Positions 55,941-64,000 of a DNA stretch of 64,000 bases are shown one piece after another. How positions within the stretch are numbered: position 1 is the first letter of the stretch; every line of letters begins with the position of its first letter. Below the pieces are notes generated by a model that was given only the letters and a program-made list of their open reading frames with translations, ran no database searches and was not told where the DNA came from. A program made the position numbers and the translations under genes. Source of the DNA: Teredinibacter sp. KSP-S5-2 (lineage in GTDB: Bacteria; Pseudomonadota; Gammaproteobacteria; Pseudomonadales; Cellvibrionaceae); the NCBI RefSeq assembly GCF_032773895.1, contig NZ_CP120416.1, positions 4,493,001 to 4,557,000 on the forward strand, in the 5' to 3' direction.

Positions 55941-57881
55941 TTAGTCGTTTAGATGTAACTCTTCTGCAATACTCTGCCAACTAACATATTTAAAGTTTTG
56001 TGGTTCTTGGGGCATAAGGTTGTAACCATCCTGCACCACTATCACCCCTTGATGGAATTCACCACCAAAATCCCACCCCGATGCAGCTAAACCATCAGTT
56101 TCAGCAACACCATCAATTACCTTACTTCCATTAGGGGTAATCTTAAATGACCCTCGGTAAATAAAAGGTTTCTCAATATTAAACAAGGCATAGCTGTTAT
56201 CACCCTGGCTCGAGACAACAACATAGTTACCGTAGTCGCTGTGAATAACATCAACGCCCTCAATATCATTAACCAGAATACTTCCTACCGGCTCAATCAA
56301 CACTGGAATTGCGGCTTGTTCAAAATTCGCATCCATGTACCATAAACCTTTATCTTCTTCCCCCAAAAACAGCGTTCCCGTTAGATCATCAACAGCACAA
56401 CCTTCCGGTTGGCTATTTAAGGCAAAACTTCTCACTAACTGACTTTCAATCTGTCCATCTTTTATGTCTAACGCGTATTGTTCATAACGCCCGTCTTTAT
56501 CATTAATATACACATACGCCTTATCTCGTTTATCTTTATACATACAGATGCCATAAACCTGATTTAGCGTTGTTGCCGCGTCAGCTAACCAATAGACTTT
56601 TCTGGTTGATGGGTCGATAGAAAAAAGTGATATGTGATTATTTGACCGATTACTCGCAGCAACGATGTCCAACACGCCGTCAGATGTTATAACTTGCTGG
56701 CGTAGATCCACGTTATTCAGATCTCCAATTGGTAACGACTGAATTTCGTTGCCTTGGAAGTCGTATACATATAATCCTTGTTTTTTATTTGTCCCTAAAA
56801 TTAGACTTTTTTCGGCGTCTTTTAAATTTATCCATATCGCGGGATCATCTGCTGTATCTCCCCATTGAGAAAAAGCGGAAGTTTCAACCAGTGCAGTAAC
56901 ATGACCAAATTCTTTAGATGCATGCTCGGTTGTTTTACCACTAGGGGATTGAATTTTCCCGTGAAAAATTCTTCCTTTTTTGTCCACAATAGATATGTGC
57001 AAATAATCGAGCTGTTCATTTACTGAAATTCTGCTTGCCGATATTTCCTGTGGAATTTGATAACGATGCCAAAACGCCCACTGTTGATTGACTTTTCTGT
57101 ACATCGTTATCAAATTTGTTTCACCGCTTAAAACAAAAAGGTTTTCTTTGGCAATCGCGATAGAAGCTAACTCGCCAACAAGTTTTCCTTTTTCCGTATT
57201 GATGTCGACCAGGGTTCTTTCGAGCACACTTTCCGAATTCGCCGGATACGCCCAAACTCCCAGATTTTCTTCCATTAGGTAAAGCGTATCGGAAAGCGTG
57301 TCGGTAACACATACATCCGTTTTGGGTGGGAGGTTAAGTTGCTTAACATGAAGGTCAGTGAAATTTTTTCTCTTGGTATCGAAAACCCATCGGTTCTCAC
57401 CGCCACCGTAACCATCAAGCAAAAATAAAAACAGGTTTCTTTGTTGGTCAACATGTGTACAAAACCCATCGATTATGAACTTGGGTGGTTGTATTTTATT
57501 GGCTGATGTCAGTTTCGCAGGCTCCACTTCGACATCAATGAATTTTATGGTGTTCAACTCTGTGTCAAGAGTTACAGCATAATTACCAAAGTCTGTAATA
57601 TTAACTAACTCAATAATTTCATATTTACCTTTAAGATTAGCCAGTAGATTTCCCTGGTTATTTAAAAGTAACAGTCCGTATTGTTCGCTACTGGCGATAA
57701 AATAATTTTTATTGTTAACTGTGAACTCTTGAACGGTATTGATATTGTGTTGCTCACCTAACAGGGTCAGATTCAGAACTTCAGGCTGACTCAGGCTTTT
57801 ATCTTGCTTGGCGCAACCGAAAAGGTAAATACTAATAATTAACGCACCAAAGAAAACGGATATTTTTTTTAAAGCTGTCAT
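55941..57881 (-). CDS. Lipoprotein beta-propeller phytase, two-domain
   Basis: About 646 residues. The lipobox is IYLFGC (Cys about residue 23). The C-terminal ~320 residues match beta-propeller 3-phytase: AFSQWGDTADDPAIWINL, LILGTNKKQGLYVYDFQG, LDIVAASNRSNNHISLFSID, YGICMYKD, QPEGCAVDDLTGTLFLGEED and GYVVVSSQGDN-like SYALFN, which supply the Ca-binding Asp/Glu. The N-terminal half resembles a second, less conserved propeller. It should release phosphate from inositol hexakisphosphate outside the inner membrane. It follows the TonB receptor gene directly; a GTG at 57905 is an alternative start. Confidence 0.85.
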   Translation of the reverse strand: MTALKKISVFFGALIISIYLFGCAKQDKSLSQPEVLNLTLLGEQHNINTVQEFTVNNKNYFIASSEQYGLLLLNNQGNLLANLKGKYEIIELVNITDFGNYAVTLDTELNTIKFIDVEVEPAKLTSANKIQPPKFIIDGFCTHVDQQRNLFLFLLDGYGGGENRWVFDTKRKNFTDLHVKQLNLPPKTDVCVTDTLSDTLYLMEENLGVWAYPANSESVLERTLVDINTEKGKLVGELASIAIAKENLFVLSGETNLITMYRKVNQQWAFWHRYQIPQEISASRISVNEQLDYLHISIVDKKGRIFHGKIQSPSGKTTEHASKEFGHVTALVETSAFSQWGDTADDPAIWINLKDAEKSLILGTNKKQGLYVYDFQGNEIQSLPIGDLNNVDLRQQVITSDGVLDIVAASNRSNNHISLFSIDPSTRKVYWLADAATTLNQVYGICMYKDKRDKAYVYINDKDGRYEQYALDIKDGQIESQLVRSFALNSQPEGCAVDDLTGTLFLGEEDKGLWYMDANFEQAAIPVLIEPVGSILVNDIEGVDVIHSDYGNYVVVSSQGDNSYALFNIEKPFIYRGSFKITPNGSKVIDGVAETDGLAASGWDFGGEFHQGVIVVQDGYNLMPQEPQNFKYVSWQSIAEELHLND

Positions 57882-57907
57882 ATAAAATTTCACAATCCGG
57901 CACACCT

Positions 57908-60763
57908 TTAAAACCTGGATATACTTACACCAAGACGGTAATTTGTCCCATACTCTTCAAACTGCGCATTGAATCTCTTTTCTCCTTGATAGGCATAGTA
58001 GGGCTCATCATTTAAATTGACTCCCTGAAAGAAAACCTGGAAATTTTCCGTAAAGTAATACCGCGCTAATAAATCCATAGATAGGTGACCGTCAACGTAG
58101 ATATCTTCGGCATGGTTTTCCATATCATTGATTTCCGTTAGGTATTTAGACTTATAATTCGTAGCCAGACGGATACTGAATTTACTGGTTTCATAGCCTA
58201 ATGCCAGATTGGCAACCAAATCAGATTGATGGGGCAGAGAAATCGTCCTAGAGTAAACATTATTGTTTGAAATTTCCGCTTCCGTATCGGTATAGGTTAT
58301 ATTGCTGGTGACCAAAAACCCATTCCATGGTTTAGGTAGCTCGCTGAATGATTTTGAAATAGAAAGCTCCATACCAATCAGGTCAGCGGATTCACCATTT
58401 TTATAGGTAATAGCTTCTTCATATTGTGGATAGATGCCATTTTCTCCCCCCTGATCAACCTGGTAGGTGAAGTTCTTAATATCTTTATAAAAAACGAATG
58501 CCGAAAATGCGCTGGCATAACCAACATAATGCTCTATTCCAAAATCAATATTTGATGATTGCAATGGTTTTAATTCAGGGTTACCAAATTCGGCTTCATT
58601 ATCATCATTACGGGAGAATCCTGGACGCACCTGATCAAATTCAGGTCTAACTAACGAATTACTCCAGGCCATCCGCATTTGGGTGTTTTTACTCAATGAG
58701 TAACGAAGGTGAATGGATGGCAACATCTCATTGTTATTTTTTGCAAAACGTCGTTCGCTTATGGCTTGATCGCCATTTACCTCATCATAGGATTTTCCGC
58801 GAGCGTTAAAGTCTGTTTGTTCATAACGAATACCCGCTAATAGTCTCAACTTGTTGGTGTCGAGTGTACCCATTACATATCCGGCAAGAACATCTTCTTC
58901 GATGGAATAATCGTCAATATTGGAGTCTTCCTGAAGAATATATTGGTCAATGGAGTCATTCGGATCATCGTTGATGGATCGCGTTAACTCCGATTCCAAT
59001 TGCCAGATGGCTGACGAACTGATTTCTCTTCCCATATCCGCATATTGATGGGTAACCTTTTTTCCAACAAACTGATCTAATGTACGCGAAGGATCTTCGA
59101 ACGCCCAAAGGGTTTGATTGTTATTCTTTTCCCGATCCGAGTATTTAAATCCGAATTTAACCGATGCCTGGTTATCGGAGATAGGAAAGTTCTTGGTTGC
59201 ATCAAGCTTTATACTATTTTCAGCGTCGTCAGTGGATTGTTTTTCTAACTCAATTTTATCTAATTCAAAATTGGACATATCTGTGGCCGATGTGTTTGTC
59301 AGGCCATAAATATAAATAACATCTCCAGCGGTATAGTAAATATCACTTATCTCACTTGCTCCATCACTTTCCGTCGTTAACGCATATTCAAATTGCGCAT
59401 CAGAAATGTGATAGGGTGTTTTTTCACTCGCTTTGCTCAAGGCAATATTGTAGTCAAATTTCCATTGATTAAACTGAGTATCGCCACCAAAGCTTATCGA
59501 AGTGATTTTTTGAGTTTCTTCCCTGTCTTTTAAATCTCGGGTGATTTCCAACGCAGTCTCAGGTGTATTTCCTAATGGTTGCTGTGGTTCTAATCCATCT
59601 TGCCCTTGCCATACACCTTCTTCGTCATTGTATTTACCCTGTGTAAAGTCATATTCAATTCTGTTCCTTTTTTCGTTATCCGTATACTCACTATAAAGTG
59701 TACGTATAAACAAATTAGTTGAATCGCTGGGTTTGTAGTCAAAGTTCAGTGTCAAACCAAACCGTTCGCGACGAATTTCGTAATCCCTCAACTCAAAGCT
59801 GGTTAAAGAATCCTTATTCCAGGAACCACCAGTTTCGACATTATCTGAACCAAACTCCCGTTTAAACCAACTAACCGAGCCCGCAACCCCGAAGTTGTCC
59901 TTGTCACTATTAACGTTGTAGATATTTGATCCGGTAAGGGAAAGCTTTGGACTGGTGTTCTCTGAGTGATCGTCATAATTAACTTCAGCGGTTGTTTTCC
60001 AAAACAGGCCATTTCGATCAAACGCGGATAGGGAGTTTAAATTTATCGATCCACCTAGCGAATCCGCATCCATATCCGGTGTAAGCGATTTACTGACTTC
60101 CAGAGATTCTAATAAATCAGCAGGAATAACATCCAACGCAACCGCCCGTGTTCCACTTTGAGGGGAGGGTACACGTACGCCATTTATACTTACAGCATTG
60201 TAAGAGGGGCCCATACCTCGCACACGCACAAACCTTCCTTCACCCTGATCATTTTCCACAGAAAGTCCGGGTAGTCGCCGCAGTGCATCGGATGTATTGG
60301 CATCGGGGTACTGACCAATAGCGTCCGCACTGAGAATACTCATAATGGAATCTGCCGATCGTTCCTTATTCAAAGCCTTGTTGTAACTGGCGGCATGGCC
60401 TATGACTCGGGTGGTTTCAATATTTTCCACATCAGTTTTCAGTAATATCTGACCGAGCGTGTTTTCCCCGCTTTGAATATGTACCGTTTGGGTAATAGCG
60501 TGACTGCCACCGTAGCTGACATTAACGGTATAAATACCTTCAGGTAAGTTTTTAAAGGAGAAATGACCATTTTCCTGACTGCGAACTTGTTGACTTAATT
60601 CATTGATACGAATAACCACACCAGCTATTCCCGTATCGGGCGATTCGCTGGATACCACTGTGCCCTGAAGTAGGCCATCAGCCCCAGCAAGACCAGGTAA
60701 AAAACACATACCCAAAAAACAAAAATGTTTTTTTACCTTGAGTTCGCGTCCAAATTTAGCCAT
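57908..60763 (-). CDS. TonB-dependent receptor with carboxypeptidase-regulatory-like N-terminal domain
   Basis: About 951 residues. A signal peptide (cleavage about residue 29) is followed by a Cna-B/CarboxypepD_reg-like domain (about 32-110), then a plug (SADAIGQYPDANTSDALRRL, VRGMGPSYNAVSINGVRV) and a 22-strand barrel ending in Phe (LGVSISRF). It imports a large substrate through the outer membrane with TonB energy. The phytase gene starts just after its stop, so phytate or its breakdown products are a likely substrate. The ATG at 60763 precedes the signal peptide; an upstream start at 60808 adds 15 unrelated residues. Confidence 0.9.
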   Translation of the reverse strand: MAKFGRELKVKKHFCFLGMCFLPGLAGADGLLQGTVVSSESPDTGIAGVVIRINELSQQVRSQENGHFSFKNLPEGIYTVNVSYGGSHAITQTVHIQSGENTLGQILLKTDVENIETTRVIGHAASYNKALNKERSADSIMSILSADAIGQYPDANTSDALRRLPGLSVENDQGEGRFVRVRGMGPSYNAVSINGVRVPSPQSGTRAVALDVIPADLLESLEVSKSLTPDMDADSLGGSINLNSLSAFDRNGLFWKTTAEVNYDDHSENTSPKLSLTGSNIYNVNSDKDNFGVAGSVSWFKREFGSDNVETGGSWNKDSLTSFELRDYEIRRERFGLTLNFDYKPSDSTNLFIRTLYSEYTDNEKRNRIEYDFTQGKYNDEEGVWQGQDGLEPQQPLGNTPETALEITRDLKDREETQKITSISFGGDTQFNQWKFDYNIALSKASEKTPYHISDAQFEYALTTESDGASEISDIYYTAGDVIYIYGLTNTSATDMSNFELDKIELEKQSTDDAENSIKLDATKNFPISDNQASVKFGFKYSDREKNNNQTLWAFEDPSRTLDQFVGKKVTHQYADMGREISSSAIWQLESELTRSINDDPNDSIDQYILQEDSNIDDYSIEEDVLAGYVMGTLDTNKLRLLAGIRYEQTDFNARGKSYDEVNGDQAISERRFAKNNNEMLPSIHLRYSLSKNTQMRMAWSNSLVRPEFDQVRPGFSRNDDNEAEFGNPELKPLQSSNIDFGIEHYVGYASAFSAFVFYKDIKNFTYQVDQGGENGIYPQYEEAITYKNGESADLIGMELSISKSFSELPKPWNGFLVTSNITYTDTEAEISNNNVYSRTISLPHQSDLVANLALGYETSKFSIRLATNYKSKYLTEINDMENHAEDIYVDGHLSMDLLARYYFTENFQVFFQGVNLNDEPYYAYQGEKRFNAQFEEYGTNYRLGVSISRF

Positions 60764-61072
60764 ACGTAAAACCTCTAAAACCTGATTACTGTTTTTTAGA
60801 TTATTCAAATTGGATTTGAAAAATAGAGTTCGGATATGACCAATTTGTTAACCAAGACGACAGTAATTTCGATCTAGGGCCCTATTTTGCTTAAAAAGCA
60901 TTCTCTCTGACCTCAAATGACTTTATTTAAGGTGTAACAATGATTAATTTATATATCAATTTGTCAGTTTAAGATCGATTTATATCTGAATACTTTTAAA
61001 AACTCATGGATTTATAAAATGGGGTTGAGCTAATTCAACCCCCTCGGTTGAAAGGCGCTATTATCATTGATA
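60764..61072. other. Intergenic region with inverted repeat upstream of the GGDEF gene
   Basis: About 300 AT-rich bases between divergent genes. A perfect 8-bp inverted repeat GGGGTTGA/TCAACCCC lies at 61021-61042 (six-base loop), 31 bases before the GGDEF ATG; it could be an operator. On the minus strand one Pho-like half-site (CTGTCGT, about 60861) precedes the receptor gene, but no second half was found. Confidence 0.45.
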
Positions 61073-62035
61073 ATGGCAGAAATTTCCCACTTATATGCGT
61101 TGCTTCTTATGAATGGTTTTATACACAATGTAGTTCAATCTCATCTGCGTTGGCTTACTTGTCTGGTTTTATCCATCATTTTGGTTGCCCTTTTAAACAT
61201 AGGGCTTGGTGACAGTAAACAATTACACTTGATTGATTGGCTGGATGTTATTTCGGAAGGCGGTGCCAGTTTAATGGTTCTGGCCTGGATTCTGATAATT
61301 TTTTCCAGCCGGCCAGCAGGGAGGGTGACAAATTTTTTAATCGGCGGTTTACTTGCTTTGTTTATTGCGCTCTTTCAGGATGCAATGGATGAGGGGTTTC
61401 ACCCACGAGAGGGATCTTTCTGGCATATCTATTTGGAGTTTGGTTTATCAATAGGAATGGCGCTGATCACAATCGCTCTCTACCTCTGGCGAAAAGAACA
61501 ATTAGTAATAAACCAACAGCTCAAAAACCGGGAGCGTCTGTTTCGGGAGCATACCTTAGTTGACCACCTTACTCAGATATCCGACATCAATTACCTAAAA
61601 AGCCAATTGCAGCGCGAACATGAAAAAGCTTTGCAAAGTAATCAACCTTTCTCCTTAATTCTTTTGGATATTAACGATTTCTATCTAATCAATCGAGAAT
61701 ACGGTGATGAAGAGGGTGATAACTTATTGCATTCACTATGTGAACTATTGATTTTAAACCTCGGCCCGGACGATTTAATTTGCCGTTATGCAGGAGATCG
61801 CTTTGCCGTTTTACTACCCAACCGAGACGAACAGGCAAGCAGGCAAATAGCAGGAGAGTTAGATCAGGCTGTCACCAGTTTTGCCTATAAGACAAAAAGG
61901 GGTGATCGATTATTTCTACAAGCCTGTTTTAGCGTTGTTTCTGGAGACGGGGATTCTCCCGAGCAGATTCTACAAAGAGCCAAAGATGAGTTAACAAAAG
62001 TAAAAACATTGAGCTCTTCAGGCGGCGACAAGTAA
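61073..62035 (+). CDS. Membrane GGDEF-domain protein with degenerate active site
   Basis: About 320 residues. Five hydrophobic helices (to about residue 135) are followed by a linker helix and a GGDEF domain (LLDINDFYLINREYGDEEGD, then CRYAGDRFAVLLPN). The signature is AGDRF instead of GGDEF (61790-61804): the catalytic Glu is Arg and the first Gly is Ala, so diguanylate cyclase activity is doubtful. It could bind GTP or act as a sensor. TAATG joins it to the AraC-type gene. An upstream TTG at 61067 is the only other start. Confidence 0.87.
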   Translation: MAEISHLYALLLMNGFIHNVVQSHLRWLTCLVLSIILVALLNIGLGDSKQLHLIDWLDVISEGGASLMVLAWILIIFSSRPAGRVTNFLIGGLLALFIALFQDAMDEGFHPREGSFWHIYLEFGLSIGMALITIALYLWRKEQLVINQQLKNRERLFREHTLVDHLTQISDINYLKSQLQREHEKALQSNQPFSLILLDINDFYLINREYGDEEGDNLLHSLCELLILNLGPDDLICRYAGDRFAVLLPNRDEQASRQIAGELDQAVTSFAYKTKRGDRLFLQACFSVVSGDGDSPEQILQRAKDELTKVKTLSSSGGDK

Positions 62036-63084
62036 TGAGTTCAACGGACAATAATTGGCAGATGGCGGCGCAAGGAAAATGGCTGGAAAACGACAGCCGT
62101 TTTATTCCTGCACATTGGTATCCCGCTCTACTTGTTGATCTGCTGGAAAGAAAAGGTGTAGACCCGAATAAAACACTCCGCAGTACTGGTATTTTTTACG
62201 AAGACATTGCTCAGGGTTCGCTATTAACTTCTCCAGACCAATTCGACTGTATTATTGGTAACGCAAAAAAGCACTTTGCGGTAAAGGATCTAAGTTTTAT
62301 TTTTGGTCATACAATCTATCCAGGCAATTTGTCTTCTTTATCCAATGCAATCATGCATTGCTCTAATCTGGAAGATTTTTTTGACCTCTTCGATAACTTT
62401 TATTATGAATTGTGCCCTTATCTGAAACTAAAACCTGTGAAAATCGAGGGATATGTTGGGCTTGAGTTTCAGGACGCTTTTGGCGCAAGCCCTCATCGCA
62501 AGTTTTTAATCGAAGCTTTTATGACAGCATGTAAATCCGTGATTCGATGGCTTGCTGGGCGAAGCTTCCCATGGCGCTTTGAGTTTGATTATGAACAGCC
62601 AGGATACATCGAAGAGTATGAAGTTCATTTGTCTCACAAATTGTACTTTTCAAAACCTAAAACGATGTTTTTGGTGGAAGGCCCTTATCTAAATGAAAGC
62701 TGGCCAAATTCATCCAGTGTTATCTATTCTCAAGCAATATCAGAATTTTTGCGCAGCGAAAAAAGATTAAAAAGTGAAAGCTTTGTCCGTCTGGTGACAG
62801 AGTGTATTGAAGAGAATATTAAGACGCCGTTGGACTTGGAGAATACAGCTTCGACATTTGGCTTAAGTACCTCAACGTTTAAACGCAAGCTAAAGAAGCA
62901 CGGGGTGAATTTTCAGAGACTGATTGATGACGTGAGAAGAAGTCGAGCCATTTATTTAATTCAACACGAAAAGTTAAATAATGAACAGCTCGCTAACTTC
63001 TTCGGTTTTCACGATTCAGCAAACTTTCGGCGATCGTTTAAGCGCTGGACCGGTAAGGTTCCTGGCGATTATAGAAATCAATAG
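62035..63084 (+). CDS. AraC-family transcriptional regulator with Arabinose_bd-type N-domain
   Basis: A 349-residue regulator. The N-terminal ~200 residues resemble the PF12625 ligand-binding domain (HWYPALLVDLLERKGVDPNK, IYPGNLSSLSNAIMHC). The C-terminal domain has two helix-turn-helix motifs (LENTASTFGLSTSTFKRKLK and NNEQLANFFGFHDSANFRRS), ending WTGKVPGDYRN. Its ATG overlaps the GGDEF gene stop, so the pair is coupled and may form one signal circuit. The target genes are unknown; the phytase/TonB receptor genes are the nearest divergent candidates. Confidence 0.9.
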   Translation: MSSTDNNWQMAAQGKWLENDSRFIPAHWYPALLVDLLERKGVDPNKTLRSTGIFYEDIAQGSLLTSPDQFDCIIGNAKKHFAVKDLSFIFGHTIYPGNLSSLSNAIMHCSNLEDFFDLFDNFYYELCPYLKLKPVKIEGYVGLEFQDAFGASPHRKFLIEAFMTACKSVIRWLAGRSFPWRFEFDYEQPGYIEEYEVHLSHKLYFSKPKTMFLVEGPYLNESWPNSSSVIYSQAISEFLRSEKRLKSESFVRLVTECIEENIKTPLDLENTASTFGLSTSTFKRKLKKHGVNFQRLIDDVRRSRAIYLIQHEKLNNEQLANFFGFHDSANFRRSFKRWTGKVPGDYRNQ

Positions 63085-63112
63085 TAGCAAGTCCTTATTC
63101 CATTCTATTTGA

Positions 63113-63991
63113 CTAATAATATATAACCAAAGGACCGTATTGATAAAAATCCATTTTAGGAAGTTCATTCTCTGGAAATATCATATACCCATTTAAATGA
63201 TTTACAATAACAGAGTAATCACCAATATTTTCAGCTTTAGCATATTTATGTCTTCTCAATGCATAAGTATTCGCATAGGTGATATTCATCATTTTATTTT
63301 TATTTTTAAATTCCTTTTTAGTTAACTCTACGTTTAACATCCTGTGGAACTGTTCTTCTACAGTTTGCATCCCTTCATTTATATATTTTTCAATATTTTC
63401 TTCTGTCCATTCAAACCTGACGGATGTTTTCTCAACTTCCATATACTCCATACTTTTTATTTTTTTTATTTTTTTCTGGTATTCAGGTTTTAGTTTGTAT
63501 TCTTTTTCAGGATTTTTTTTTACTAACTCATAGTACTCTTTTTCAAGATTACCTATCTCCAGAGTTTTTTCTTCCTCCGATATTTTTTTGTTATAAATAA
63601 TTCTTTGGGGAGATTGATAGGAGATAAAAAAACTTTTGGTTTTGGTTGACTTAGGATTTGGAAAGTACTCACCAGCCCAAACAACATAGAGAAGATTGTG
63701 ATCCCTAGTCATAAAAAATCTAGCTCTAAGGTTAAGGTGACTTACTCCTTTAAACCTTTTATTCTTAAATTCTCTTACTTCCGGTGTTTCCTCTGACCTT
63801 TCCCATTTATTATTCACTGTAATCCAATCGGCTTTATCTACAACACGAGTCACAGATTGAGAAAACAACGCAGGAAAATCTATATTTTTAGTTTTTTCTA
63901 GATAATGCTGGTTTACCTTAGTATATGATCTTTTTTTTATTTCTTTTAACGACGGCGTTCCGATCCAGTACGCCGGTGGTACTCTGGGCAT
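63113..63991 (-). CDS. AT-rich unknown gene at the window edge
   Basis: A 292-residue protein rich in Lys, Glu and Asn, encoded in DNA clearly more AT-rich than its neighbours. No signal peptide or family was recognised. A central charged segment (EEEKTLEIGNLEKEYYELVK) is probably helical and the rest mixed. The apparent ATG is only nine bases from the window end, so the gene may start further on. Base composition and lack of relatives suggest recent acquisition. Confidence 0.55.
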   Translation of the reverse strand: MPRVPPAYWIGTPSLKEIKKRSYTKVNQHYLEKTKNIDFPALFSQSVTRVVDKADWITVNNKWERSEETPEVREFKNKRFKGVSHLNLRARFFMTRDHNLLYVVWAGEYFPNPKSTKTKSFFISYQSPQRIIYNKKISEEEKTLEIGNLEKEYYELVKKNPEKEYKLKPEYQKKIKKIKSMEYMEVEKTSVRFEWTEENIEKYINEGMQTVEEQFHRMLNVELTKKEFKNKNKMMNITYANTYALRRHKYAKAENIGDYSVIVNHLNGYMIFPENELPKMDFYQYGPLVIYY

Positions 63992-64000
63992 TACAAAAAT

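Noticed and set aside
60850-60890. Pho box ahead of the TonB receptor
   Set aside because: One half-site (CTGTCGT) exists on the minus strand but the adjacent unit at 11-base spacing does not match.

Overview
The window looks like chromosome of a marine gammaproteobacterium, most likely near the Cellvibrionaceae (Saccharophagus/Teredinibacter/Cellvibrio-like). The reasons are a secreted lipoprotein with a long poly-serine linker, TRAP transport, many TonB/OmpA-type envelope genes, and the gene order atpIBEFHAGDC-glmU. No rRNA, confident tRNA, insertion sequence, integrase or CRISPR array is visible.

Layout. 0-4.4 kb: an RNA m5U methyltransferase, a small Kazal-like lipoprotein, a patatin phospholipase, a glycosyltransferase and a flavoprotein. 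4.4-5.3 kb: an AT-rich stretch without a gene. 5.3-12.4 kb: assorted small conserved genes (DUF3501, TerB-like, zinc-ribbon membrane protein), an acyltransferase/SGNH pair, a Cu/Zn efflux permease, a YkgJ-type cysteine-cluster protein, DUF4265, and a BepA-like M48 protease. 12.5-18.1 kb: a phosphate operon pstS-pstC-pstA-pstB-phoU with a recognisable Pho box. 18.3-22.6 kb: TRAP transporter genes on both strands with an acyl-CoA thioesterase between them.

24-38 kb is an accessory region that looks more AT-rich than its surroundings. Its centre (28.9-36.5 kb) is a lasso-peptide gene cluster organised around a divergent promoter region. Leftward run the PqqD-like recognition element (B1), the transglutaminase-like leader protease (B2), an ABC exporter (D) and an Asp/Asn beta-hydroxylase. 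Rightward run the asparagine-synthetase-like cyclase (C), a 57-aa precursor with its own promoter (A), an HPr-kinase-like peptide kinase and a PAPS sulfotransferase, followed at once by an outer-membrane barrel gene interrupted by an amber codon. The expected product is a threaded peptide with a Gly1-Glu9 ring (core GKTYNTTAEVTTDSGPS) that could be phosphorylated, sulfated and hydroxylated. That tailoring set is the most interesting content of the window. Flanking genes (PF14907-type nucleotidyltransferase, Wzz-like protein, sugar-transfer-associated ATP-grasp) may belong to it or to a polysaccharide locus. Between the flank and the cluster lie three tandem MdpB-type tail-collar proteins with a GNAT and a DUF6916 protein.

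38-64 kb returns to core genes: uvrD; two lipoproteins, one a poly-Ser-linked gluzincin-like peptidase; an HD-GYP / histidine kinase / TlyA operon; glmU; the complete F1Fo ATP synthase operon; a TonB receptor plus beta-propeller phytase pair (probable phytate use); a GGDEF protein with a degenerate active site coupled to an AraC regulator; and an AT-rich unknown gene that reaches the end of the window.
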